DNA of 64,000 nt from the NCBI RefSeq assembly GCF_963576675.1, contig NC_088910.1, positions 108,838,807-108,902,806 on the forward strand, read 5' to 3'. The stretch's first letter is position 1; each line of letters opens with the position of its first letter. Position numbers and translations under genes: made by a program. This document shows, one piece after another, positions 43,791-54,491 of the stretch. Source of the stretch: Euphorbia lathyris. Its lineage: Eukaryota; Streptophyta; Magnoliopsida; Malpighiales; Euphorbiaceae. The notes beneath the pieces are model-generated. The model saw nothing but the letters and a program-made list of their open reading frames with translations. It ran no database searches and was not told where the DNA came from.

Positions 43791-45809
43791 ATGGCGTCAA
43801 CATCGAAGGCAGGTATGTATTTTCACTCTCTCCTAGCTTTAATTGTTTTCATTGTTAATGGATGCAATAACAATTTTTTTTTTTTAATAAAAGAGGCTGA
43901 TCCTTTTAATTTTTTCTTAACCTGTACATATCTAGTTGATTTTTGTGTTATGTTCTTATTTTTTTTGATTGAGGTTTGATCCTTCTATTTCTGTTTCTTT
44001 GCCCTTAGACACAACTTAACGGAGTAATATTAATGACGTGTCTCGTTCCGTTATCGAGACCTAAATTGATACTCTTTTTTAAACATTAAGCCTATATTGG
44101 TACTATTTTATATGTAGAACCTAAATTGATAGTTTCGATTCTAATATTTGACACACCTCTGCACCACAGAAATTCACTTTACCATGTGTTGAAATTTCAT
44201 CACTAAATGGGGTTATCAGAATTCAATATCTCGATCACTTTAACAAATTTTGAAGTACTTAAACTAATTGTATTTGGGATGATAAAATAAAATATTATCA
44301 ACTTCAAAACTGAATTGATACATAAACTTCGTTTTGGACTAAACTCTGAACCTTGCTTGCCAACTCCAAAGGCCAAATTAACGTTTCATTCAGATAGTAT
44401 CTCTCAACTTCAACTTTTATTTTAGTTTTAGTTTGTGACTGTCTCCAAAATCATAAAATATGTGTACAAAGAAATACTAAAATCTTATTTCTTGCTCCAT
44501 TAGTATTAGCTCTATTTATTATTAGATACAATTTGTCAGACTCCAACTGATATGTTCCTTATAATTTGTGTTCCATTTTGGTTTAGTTTTATGTCCTCTT
44601 TTGTCATATTTTTCTCTTAACAAAACATGATTTTTCTAAATCATGACATGAATGTCTATTTTTAATTGATAGGTGGTAATACGAGTCAAAAAAATGAATA
44701 CGCTCTAAGAAAGAAATGGGGTGATACAGAATTTAATGTGTTTCTTGATATATGTGTTCGAGGCACTAATCTTGGCAAAAGAAATGGGGTGGGGGGGGGG
44801 GGATGGGGTGGTAAAGGATGGTCGTGGGTAGAAAATGAAATGAAAGCAATTGGCCATATATTTACTAAAGAACAGTTGAGACATAAATGGGATTGGATGA
44901 AAACACAATGGAAATTATGGAAAGATCTAAAGGAAAAAGAGACCGGTTTAGGATGGAATCCTATTAAAGGCACGATAGATGCTTCTGATGAGTGGTGGGC
45001 TACAAAAATACAAGTAGGTTTTTGATAATATTTATTTCAAATATAAAATTTAAATTAATTAGTTAATTTATGAATAATTTTATTTCCAATTGTAATGTCT
45101 AGGAAAATGCAAGCTATGCTCCATTGCGTGAGAAAGGAATTGGACAAGATATTTATGAAAAATATGAAATCTTATTTATGGACACGGTGGCTACCGGTGA
45201 ATATGCATATGCGCCATCTTCTGGAATTTTACCTAATGATGTTGAGGAGGATCCAATTTATGACAACGTGATTAATTTGGTGCAAAACAATGACTTAGAA
45301 GACAGTTTCGAAGATCATTTAGAAAGGATGATGAATCCATATTCTGTTTTGGGAGGTTTGCCTATTCAGATAGGTGGTGATACTATGAATCTTGAAAACA
45401 CTAATAGAATTGATACTCAGGAGAATACGGGTAAACAAAAGAGAACAAAAACATTTACAGGCAGTGTAACTAAGAAAAAGAAATGTGATAAAGGAAAAAA
45501 AAAGTCTAGTACTACAGAAGTTATAGATGCTATGAGAGAACTAAAGGAAAGCATGGAAGTAAGTATGGAAAAGAAAACTATTGCAATGCGTGAAATGTTT
45601 GGAGAACGACCTGGTTATTCTCTTATAGAGGTCTTGGATGATGCGTTGGGTTTGCCACAAATAGAAATGGGTTCCGATATTCATTTTTTTATGCAGATTT
45701 GTTTGCTGATAAATCGAACAGGGAAACGTACAACTCAATGAAGAATGCCGATCTGAAGATTAAATGGCTTAAATATAAATATGATTCAAAAAATAAGAAA
45801 AATTGTTAG
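43791..45809 (+). pseudogene. Harbinger Myb/SANT-like DNA-binding protein
   Basis: The exons are 43791-43812 (MASTSKAG), 44673-45013 and 45103 onward, with GT-AG introns. The Myb/SANT-like domain (Myb_DNA-bind_3 type) covers exon 2: LRKKWGDTEFNVFLDICVRG, FTKEQLRHKWDWMKTQWKLW and GLGWNPIKGTIDASDEWW. A 12-base G run encodes a Gly-rich loop. The third exon has ATGEYAYAPSSGILP, an acidic stretch, a KKKKCDKGKKK basic patch and a C-terminal helix. The frame as written stops at 45741. A one-base change in the T7 run at 45684-45690 would let the family-typical C-terminus (YADLFADKSNRETYNSMKN) continue to 45809. In PIF/Harbinger elements this protein binds the ends and brings the transposase to the nucleus. 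Confidence 0.88.
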
Positions 45810-45976
45810 AAAACTCATTTGATATCTTTCATATTTTATCTTTGTTTGGCGTTTTTTTTTGCAATTATTGACTTTCAAATTGATTTAGATTTGGGTGAAC
45901 TTTGTTTAGTTTAATTTTGACTTTTTATTATATAATAAAGTTGTTTTTGAAATATATTTTTATTTTTTCTTCGTAG

Positions 45977-47347
45977 ATGTGGATGTTGTGCATAAATATA
46001 TTTTTGATGATGACAATGAAGATGATGATATTTGGAGAACAACAATATATAGTGTTGAAATTCTATCTCAACATTATTTGAGATATATTAAAAAAGAACA
46101 ATGTATGGATTCATTTCAAACAGGGATTGTATGGTTGCTGGAAATAATGCAAGGCAATGAAACAAGATGTATTAATATGTTTAGAATGGATAAGAAGACA
46201 TTGATAAATCTTTGTCGCGATTTTGAAGTGCATTATGGACTAGTTCACTCAAATAGAATGTCTAGTTTGGAGAAAGTTGGTATATTTTTATATGTACTCG
46301 CTCAAAGAGCTTCAAATCGAGCAGTTCAAGAGCGTTTTTCAACACTCAGGTGAGACAGTTAGTAGGATTTTTCATGAAGTGTTAAGGGCAATGATAAAAT
46401 TCTCAATGGATTTGATAAAGCCTAAAGACCACACATTTTCCACAATACCTATCGAAATACTTAACGATAAGAGATATATGCCATATTTTAAGGTAACTAT
46501 TTTTTTTTGTATACATTCTAATTTTTTTTATCATCATATTTTATCAACTACATATAATGAAATCTTAGGATTGTATTGGAGCTATTGATGGAACCCATAT
46601 ACCAATTTCTGTAAAAGAAAAAGAGATCATTCGATTTATTGGTAGAAAAGGAGTGCCTACACAAAATATAATGGCTGTCTGCAGCTTTGATATGTTATTC
46701 ACATTTGTAATGGCTGGTTGGGAAGGCACTGCTCATGATGCACACATCTTTCAGTATGCTATCAATAAAAAAGAAGTAAATTTTCCTAAACCACCTTCAG
46801 GTAATCATATTTTTTTTACAATTTTATATTTTGAATATATATCATACCTTTTATTTATTTATTTGCTTAATGATATATGTAGGAAAATATTATTTGGTGG
46901 ATGTTGGATATCCACAAATTGAAGGATATCTTGCACCATATAAGGGCACAAGATATCATTTGCCTGATTTTCAACGTGGTGGTCAACCAAGAGGGTATAA
47001 AGAGACTTTCAATCGTTGGCACTCATCTCTTAGATGTTGTATCGAACACACTTTTTGGTGTTTGGAAAGCTAGATGGAGAATTTTACGAGCAATGCCTTC
47101 ATATCCATTTCCTACACAAAGAGATATCGTGATCGCTTCAATGACACTACATAATTATATTTGAAGAAATGCATTAGTGGATCCAGGATTTAAACGTTTA
47201 TATGAAGATCTCGATTTTGTGCCATACGACTCATTGAGTAATTCGGATGATATTGATACAGATGAAAATCATGAGGAAACTCGAGCAACTCAGATGAATG
47301 CTTTAAGAGACGAGATTGCTTTAAGGATATTTGGAGATAAATTTTAA
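45977..47347 (+). pseudogene. PIF/Harbinger DDE transposase (HARBI1-like)
   Basis: The exons are 45977-46492, 46569-46800 and 46883-47347 with GT-AG introns; an upstream exon may be missing. Blocks in order are NMFRMDKKTLINLCRDFEVH, GIFLYVLAQRASNRAVQERF and GETVSRIFHEVLRAM. The DDE_Tnp_4 catalytic region has Asp in CIGAIDGTHIPI, Asp in GWEGTAHDAHIF and Glu in SLRCCIEHTF, then ARWRILRAMPSYPFPTQRDI. All three acidic residues are present. The lesions are one extra T in a T5 run near 46331-46335, one extra T in a T5 run near 47051-47055, and a TGA at 47162-47164 where LHNYI(R)RNA expects Arg (CGA to TGA). It is near-complete but not translatable as written. Confidence 0.9.
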
Positions 47348-47732
47348 TCTTTAAAATGTGCAAATATTATAGCATTTTCTTAGTATAGTTTAAATTTCAA
47401 TATATATATATTATTATTATTATTATTATTTGTAATTTTTATTTTATTATTTAGATTATTTTTATGAATTTTGAAATTAAATTTATATATTAATTTATTG
47501 ATTGATTTAAAGCATGCCCATATTAGTCATTTCACATAATAACAGCAATATGCAGTCATAATTTTCCCAAACACTAATAATGAAACAACAAACAGCAAAC
47601 AGCAACAGCAAACAACAAACAGCAGCAGCAAACAGCAACAACTGAACCAAACGGGGCCTTAGTCTCATCACTTTAGAATACGTCAATACATGTAGTGGAA
47701 ACATACTTTCCATACCATATTAAGAGATATAG

Positions 47733-48676
47733 TCTAAATTTGTCTATATTATTGATAAAGAGGGACAGATTTACCTCTCACATACAAAATATCGATATTT
47801 TCAAATAATATTAATTTTATCTATAACTAAATAAAAGTTTGAATGGATTGATTTCAATTATTTGATACGTTATTTGACTACTACATCGATCATTCCAAAT
47901 AAATTTATCAATAAAATAAATCAATTTCATACATTTTGACAAGTTAAATTTTTTAACTTTATTATTAATATATTAAACATTTTACATAGTTTAAAAGTTT
48001 TTTTTATGATTAATTTATGTATGCCAGACTTAGGCCCTGTTTGGCAAAGAAATTTTTGGAAAAAAATTAGAGGTTTTGACTAGTCAAGCCTCTAATAGTG
48101 GTGTTTGGTGAAAAGATGTTTGAAAGAGCTTATTAGGTCCAAAAAACTAATTTTGAAAAAAAACTTATTATAGGAGCCTTTTCAATTAGATTATTGTTTC
48201 ATATCTTTTAAAGGACATTTTTACCCCTATTTACTATCTTCTAACCCCAAATAAAAACTTTACGATATCCTTATTTGTCATTTTACACAAACAACTATTA
48301 ACAATCAGCTAAGTTTTACAAAACAAGTTTACACAATCAGCTAGTCAATCCAACTAACAAAAAAGGTAATCAACTAACAACTAATGTAATAAACTGTCAG
48401 CTAACAACTATTTCCCAAACAAAACCTTAATTGTTGATATTTTAGCATTTTATTTATAATCGTGTCAATAATACAGTAAATGTTTTAGAAATAATTGATA
48501 TTTGAAGAGTTTAATATAACAGTCAAATAACGATTAAATCGGTTTGTTTAAATTTTCCTTTATATAAAGATAAAGTTGATATTACTTAGAAATGTTAGGG
48601 TAAAATTTTACCATCATGTACATCAAGGGTAAATCTACACTTTTTCAAAGATGATACAGACAAATTTGGAAGAAAC
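47733..48676. repeat. MITE-like repeat split by a Tourist-like MITE
   Basis: The left end AAATTTGTCTATATTATTGA has a diverged inverted partner, CAAATTTGTCTGTATCATC, at the right end. Both continue to GATTTACC. The interior resembles 25740-26590. The boundaries are approximate. Confidence 0.5.
48033..48426. mobile_element. Tourist-like (PIF/Harbinger) MITE, 394 bp
   Basis: The ends GGCCCTGTTTGGCAAA and, reverse-complemented, GGTTTTGTTTGGGAAA are flanked by TTA at both sides (48030-48032 and 48427-48429). Non-coding. It is nested in the larger repeat. Confidence 0.75.
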
Positions 48677-48679
48677 TTT

Positions 48680-49907
48680 ATTATACTCTTGGAATAACAC
48701 ATTCTAACAATCCATTATTGTCATTTGTATATTTTTATTTTTAATACCAATCATCCACAAATGAAATAATATATGTTTTTCTTTAAATTACTTGGATGTA
48801 TTACTTCAAAAATATAATAGAAAGTCTAAAAATTTAGACTTTATAATTCAATCATTTTCCATTCATTCAATATATAAGATCGGTCAGAGATTAATATAAA
48901 ATCGAATTTTTTATTCAATCGATTCCATGACATTGTATTAATACATCTTGGACCAAACAATCAAGAATTCGAATACGGTCAACCTCATTAATTTATGGAA
49001 TTAAAACACTTGGTGATAGGAATGGTCTTAAAGAGAAGGATGCACAATAACTAATGGTAGAACGGAATTAGTCTCTCATCTTCTTTTCGCTTTTGTCTTT
49101 CTCGCATCAAACTGGAAATCTCTCTTACCGCTCCACAATTGGACTGAAATGAACTCCCCTAATTTTAAATTCAGTGATTGTTACATAAATAATTATTTAA
49201 GATGTGTGAACATATCTCTTAAATAAATTTATTAAATATTACATTGTCAAAGGAAAGCCTAATCTTTTGACATTAATCAAAGCCGAAACTGCTGGCTTAT
49301 TTTGTAGTATGATATGGGTTCGTAATTTCTACTCATTGAAGAAGAAATTTACAAAAAAAAGAAAAAAAAAAAAAAAAAATTCCTAGTCAGCACCAAGTCA
49401 TGACCGCCACGTGAGCAGAGCAGTTCCTCGTAAGGTGTTCCAAAGTGGGACCAAGAAAGTTAATGATTAGTTAAAGTTTTTGTTAGTTCCTATCAATGAT
49501 TGGACCCAACAGGCAATGTGATATAATATGAGATATTTGGTTGGGTGGGTCCACGTATTATATTGTCTTTTACATTAAGAACAAGGTTTTACCTTGTGTA
49601 TCCGAGGTGGCTCTTTATAATAAAAACTATTTTACAATATTAAAATTTTAATTGTCTTCGTAGGCTAGTATTAAGGACAACAACCTGCATATTATTTAAA
49701 TATTTATCCATGAAAAAATAACTTTTCTGTATATTAAAATTCAAAGTTCTTCATTTTTTTGTTCTTACGTTGTTGGTTCACGAACTCTTTTCCCTGTTGT
49801 TTTGATTTGTAGATAGCATATCCTTAATTATCAGTAGTGCCTATTGGATGTATAGTTTTTCTAGAGCTAGTGGATATATAGTTAATTTTTTTTAACGTTC
49901 AATATAT
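48680..49907. other. AT-rich stretch without a gene
   Basis: No gene. A poly-A-rich run at 49350-49380 precedes a short patch of higher GC (CCGCCACGTGAGCAGAGCAG, with a CACGTG core). I cannot tie it to a gene. Confidence 0.35.
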
Positions 49908-49916
49908 TTAAAAGTT

Positions 49917-50455
49917 GGCATATAACTCATATTAACCTCTAAACTACATGTTGGAAATCAATTGGTCCCTAAACTACTAAAATTACCAATCGAGCCTCTA
50001 ATTTATATGGAAATCAACAATTATCACCCTTTTATCTAATGATGTTAAGAATTAATAATAATTTAATCCTAATATAACAATTAAACACATAATTAATATT
50101 GTATAGGGTATGAAATATATTCATCTCATGTTCCGAAAAGGACCTAAGATCAAAAAGAGTTTGAAAAAGGAAATGAAGTTAGAAATTTTATTAAGAACGG
50201 AGAGATCTCCGACTTTTGCCAATGGAAAATAGGAAGTAAAATCCAAAATGAAGTAAAAATGTAGAAATCGTAAAAAAAAAATGTGTATTTAATTGTTGGA
50301 TTAGAATTAGATTATTATTATTTCTTAAGCATTAGGATAAAGGGTATGAATTCTTGATTTCTAAATAAGTTAAGGGCTTAATTGGTGATTTTAGTAGTTT
50401 AGGGACCTAATTGCTTTTTAAGCTATAGTTTGAGGGCCAATATGAATCTTATGCC
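49917..50455. mobile_element. MULE-type MITE, 539 bp
   Basis: The inverted ends are about 75 bp: left GGCATATAACTCATATTAAC through GGTCCCTAAACTACTAAAAT, and right its diverged complement ending ATATGAATCTTATGCC. The flanks TTAAAAGTT (49908-49916) and TTAAAACTT (50456-50464) match at 8 of 9 bases. Non-coding. Confidence 0.8.
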
Positions 50456-50464
50456 TTAAAACTT

Positions 50465-51050
50465 AAAAGTTTATACTTTCTTCAACTTAAAAATTAATAT
50501 AATTTATTCTTAATAATATTAGTTGAAATAAAGTTAATAAGAAATTATATTATATGCCATCACTTATAAGCTGACGTGATGTGTCATGACGAATAAATAG
50601 TATAATTTCTCTACAATTAGTATGAAAGATTTTTTATACATAATTTTTCATATTATGCATGATTTTTAAAATTTATCAATTTATTTATTTTTATATAATT
50701 TCTTTTAACAAAGTAGGAAGCTAAAAGAAGGTAGAGAAGCCGGGAATTCTAGCGAAAAACCTCACCAACAACTAGTCCCAAATTTTACTAAATAAATAAA
50801 TAAAAATAAAAATTGAAACAACAATACTAAAAAAGCTAAATAAGCCAACTTACTCTACGAATTAAAAATCAGTGACAATACACATATTAAAAATACTAGG
50901 GAAAAAATGCCACCAAATCCTATTAGAAGTTGCAATACCACACTTAGCCGGAATATATGTTATGTGATTACCTTCTCTGTAAATGTGAGAAATAACAATC
51001 TGCACAGAGGCTATCATTTAAAGGCAATTGAACTAGTCTTTATGTAGAGT
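50465..51050. other. AT-rich stretch without a gene
   Basis: Nothing recognisable was found between the two MULE-type MITEs. Confidence 0.35.
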
Positions 51051-51431
51051 CCAAGTAACGGGATTTTATAGTAGGGTCCCGGTGTTCCAACTCACCAAAA
51101 GGACCTCCCACTTAAAATTAGACAAGTGTCCTATTTATTTATAATTTATTAATTAAAAAACAAAACATCTTTTTCAGCCAAACACGTTCTATCTTCCTTC
51201 CCTGTGCAGTTCTTCCATTGTTCTCGGTTGAATTCCATTGCTGCCACAATGACCACCGTTCTTCAATTTTTTATTTTAATTGGATACCTAATGTTCATAA
51301 AAACTCGGCAATTATTTTATTTTAATTTTTCTTTTTTCTCTGGATCAACTATTACTTAATTTGGTGCTTAGCCTAGATCCAAGTTTGCACTATTAATCTG
51401 ATATTCATGATCTTTATTCAAGCTATCATAA

Positions 51432-51930
51432 TGTAACGATCCGGTCCGGAGTGGTTGGCGTCGGGGTAAGAAGGCCTGAGCAAGGAGCGGCCCTAAGAGA
51501 TGACGATGGGCAGGAATGAACTGAATCCCACATCAAAAATGGAGAGGGAGTGATTGAGGCTTATTAGTAAGATGTGAATCCAATACATGCAGACGCGTTC
51601 AAGCCGTGAGGTCCAATGTGTTGGAATTGAGCCAGAGCGGACAATATCTACATGGTATTGGATCAGAGTGTTACAATTGGTATCAGAGCTGACTCTCCAC
51701 GTACGATTTGTGGTTCAAGGACGAACTAGGAGGAAGCTGGTGGGCCTGTAACAACCCGGTCCGGAGTGGGTGGCGTCGGGGTAAGAAGGCCTGAGCAAGG
51801 AGCGGCCCTAAAAGATGACGATGGGGATGTGAATCCAATACATGCAGACTCGTTTTAAAGCCGTGGGGTCCAAGGTGTTGGAATTGGGCCAGAGCGGACA
51901 ATATCTACATGGTATTAGACCAGGGTGTTA
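51432..51930 (+). mobile_element. TRIM-type miniature LTR retrotransposon
   Basis: Two direct repeats flank a 71-bp interior. LTR1 at 51432-51675 starts TGTAACGATCCGGTCCGGAG and ends GTGTTACA. LTR2 at 51747-51930 starts TGTAACAACCCGGTCCGGAG and lacks about 60 internal bases. Between them lie a primer site TGGTATCAGAGC (51678-51689) and a purine-rich tract AGGAGGAAGCTGGTGGG before LTR2. It encodes nothing. No 5-bp duplication was seen; LTR2 seems to have lost its last two bases. Confidence 0.85.
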
Positions 51931-52245
51931 ATTGTATATGGCGGAATAAGAAAATAACAAAGAATCATGCTTCTACACTTTACCTTTTCTTGTAGTGTTG
52001 GAGAGTTTCATGAAATTCCCAGATATAATCTGTCATCAAAATTAATTAGAAAATAACAGATTGGAGAGTTTCATTGTAATCCACTCAGAAGAATGATGGT
52101 GATGGCGGGGCTAGAAGAATTGCACAGGGAGATGAGATAGAAAGTCTATTTTGGGTGAAAGCTTTTGGAGTCGGAGTAAATAAACAGTTAATGAATTTTT
52201 TAATTAATAAATTATAAATAAATAGGACATTTGTCTAATTTTAAG

Positions 52246-52351
52246 TAAATTCCACTGTAAACCCTCATCGAGGTCTGTGGTTTGCCCTGACCTTGGGAGT
52301 GGGTAGACCTACCCTTACCTAAACTTTATTTTCTACCAAAAAAAAAAAAAA
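52246..52351 (+). mobile_element. 5'-truncated SINE fragment
   Basis: It matches the 3' half of the SINE at 15419-15599 (TAAATTCCACTGTAAACCCTC and GGGTAGACCTACCCTTACCT) and ends in an A14 tail. It cleanly interrupts the right inverted repeat of the surrounding MITE, so it inserted after that element. Confidence 0.75.
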
Positions 52352-52914
52352 TGGGAGGCCTTTTGGTGAGTTGGAACACCGGACCCTGCTATAAAATCCC
52401 CCAAGTAACAGAAACAAAGTTTTGCCATATAAAATTAACTACAAAGAGTGAATCACATTCAACCCATAACTTCTGCCAATCTCATGCTCAAGCGTCCAAA
52501 ATAACGAAAATAGTTGCACTCAATTCGTCAATGTAAGAAGATAATGGGATGGAAAATGATCCATGGGAAACCCTCAAACATTTCAAAAAACGCCCCAAGC
52601 CCCCGCAACAACTAGAGAACCACTCATAGAACCATGGGCGGCTTCGGGGAAGCCGATTTAGGCGTTTGTCTAGGATCTCCTATTTAGGGAGTCTCTAATC
52701 TGAAAATATGATGGATCAGATGAAACAAACCCGATTAATGAAAAGTGAGATGTATACCACTTTATTAAGAAATGATTGGTTTAAAGAATAAATTTATACG
52801 ATTGTCATCTTTTCATTAGTAAAGTTCAGACCGTTACAGAACTTTCCTCCCATCTTTATTTTTTTTTAACTAATCAAATATATAGCATGTATCATTGCTT
52901 CCCTTAAATTATGT

Positions 52915-53170
52915 TTGACAACTGTGCTTGAAACAAAAATGCTCGGAATTTGTGCTTCCTTTCAACTATACCTTGTTGTTGAGGTGTATAAATACATAAT
53001 GTGGTTCCTTGTACCAAATTTCTGATAAAAAAAAAAAAAAATGTGTATTGGCTCCCACAAATTAAGTACCATTGTTAGTCCTCACCTTTTGAACACAAGT
53101 ACTGAATTTGACTTTGGCTAATTGAAAGAAATTATAAGGTAACATTGAGACTTGATCTTTAGAATGAAAT
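52915..53170 (-). pseudogene. copia integrase fragment
   Basis: Broken minus-strand frames read KVRTNNGT (for VRSDNGTEF), a gap with a poly-T run, and then YTPQQQGIVERKHKFRAFLF, the integrase region with the catalytic Glu. No LTRs or other domains lie nearby. The poly-A/T run and shifts mark it as an old relic. Confidence 0.75.
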
Positions 53171-54440
53171 ATAAAGGAGATAAAAAAATAATAAAGAGAT
53201 GAAGGTTGGATTGTGAATTTGTGTTGTATTGTTAGTTACATATATATTAAAAGTATTTTTGAAAAATATGTATTGTAAGTCTAATTTGGTAGTATGCGAT
53301 AAAAATGAACCTCTCTATTAGATTAGTTTTGTAAATTTCCCTATAAAATAACTTATTTTTTGGAGGGCTGCACATCTAATTTACTTTAAAAAGCGGTAAT
53401 AGCTTGTTTTGAAATAACAATAACGAGTGATTGGTGGGCACTAATTGAGCTAAGAAATAAACGTCAATCTTTACCTACGATTTCTCTTTTCTATTACTCA
53501 CACTAAAACTTTGTTTGTCAAATTAATTAATTAGTTGTGAACATAAATATTTATCGATATTTGAAATTGTATGTTTTATAGTTTGAATTAAAGTGTTTAT
53601 AATTTCTCAATAAATCCATCACATGTATAAAAAAAATTACTTTCAAACTGTTAAAAGTGCAACTTTTGAATTTAGATGAAATAAATAACACTATATTGAC
53701 CGAGTTTTATGTTAAAAGCTGAATTTCTGATCATCATGAGCTTAATGTGATATAAAAAAAATCAAAAACTTAATGTGTTGAAAATGCAAATTTGAATGTG
53801 ATCTATTTGTAGTAGAATAAAGTGAGATGTTATGTTGAAGCGTATATGATATGAGCAAGTTTAGAAGGTTAATAGAGTTTAAAGGTCAATAGATTGTTTT
53901 TAGAGAGTGTATAGATCACTTTAAGTAAACTGGGAAGGTAAATAAGATATTTTTAAAGTGTGACGAAACAATCGATTTTTCTTAACAAGTGAACATTTGA
54001 GACGTATTAAACCTATTATTGTTTAATTAGTTGATCAATGTTATGTTATGACAAATAACAATAAAGTGTTGCATCATTCATGAATATAAAGTTTCACATG
54101 AGTGTCATGTGAATTTTACATGGATTTCATGTCTATTAATACCTAAATAATTCTTCAATTAATTACAAATTTAGATACACAAATGTGAATGCAATTATTT
54201 ATATTAAATATAAATAATAAGAAGTACATATTGTTATTTTATTTTCAAAAGAATGCAAAAATATAAAATAGATTAAAATATTAATGAATTTCGTTAAATA
54301 TAGAATAAGAACAAAAGGTACACACAACTAACTTATTATATATTAAAATTGGCAAGTAGTTGATAACATGTTTCACATTTTTCTGTGTGCTACAAATTAA
54401 AGAACCTCCCAAGCAGTTGTGCAATGAAATGTCTGTCATT
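53171..54440. other. AT-rich stretch without a gene
   Basis: No coding frame or recognisable element was found up to the LINE insertion site. Confidence 0.35.
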
Positions 54441-54491
54441 TTAGTTATTTTTACTTTTTTTTTTTTTTTATGAAAATTTAAATAACATAAA

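Larger units (their letters stand above)
43513..47658 (+). mobile_element. PIF/Harbinger transposon, 4.1 kb, two genes
   Basis: The left end is GGCCCCGTTTGTTTAC and the right end, reverse-complemented, GGCCCCGTTTGGTTCAG. The inverted repeats are therefore about 14 bp with one mismatch. Subterminal GCTGCTGTTTGCTTTT on the left pairs with many CAGCAAACAGCAACAGC words on the right. Flanking trinucleotides are TAA (left) and TTA (right), a one-base mismatch within the TWA target of the superfamily. Both expected genes are inside: a Myb/SANT-like gene and a DDE transposase. Confidence 0.9.
51060..52400. mobile_element. MULE-type MITE carrying a TRIM and a SINE fragment
   Basis: The ends are GGGATTTTATAGTAGGGTCC and, reverse-complemented, GGGATTTTATAGCAGGGTCC. 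They are flanked by a perfect 9-bp duplication CCAAGTAAC (51051-51059 and 52401-52409). The inverted repeats extend about 100 bp (TTGGTGAGTTGGAACACC, then ATAAATAAATAGGACA). The right arm is interrupted by a SINE fragment, and the middle by a TRIM. Confidence 0.88.

Noticed and set aside
47580..47645. CAG/CAA repeat as a polyglutamine-coding microsatellite
   Set aside because: It is the subterminal repeat of the Harbinger element, with no reading frame through it.
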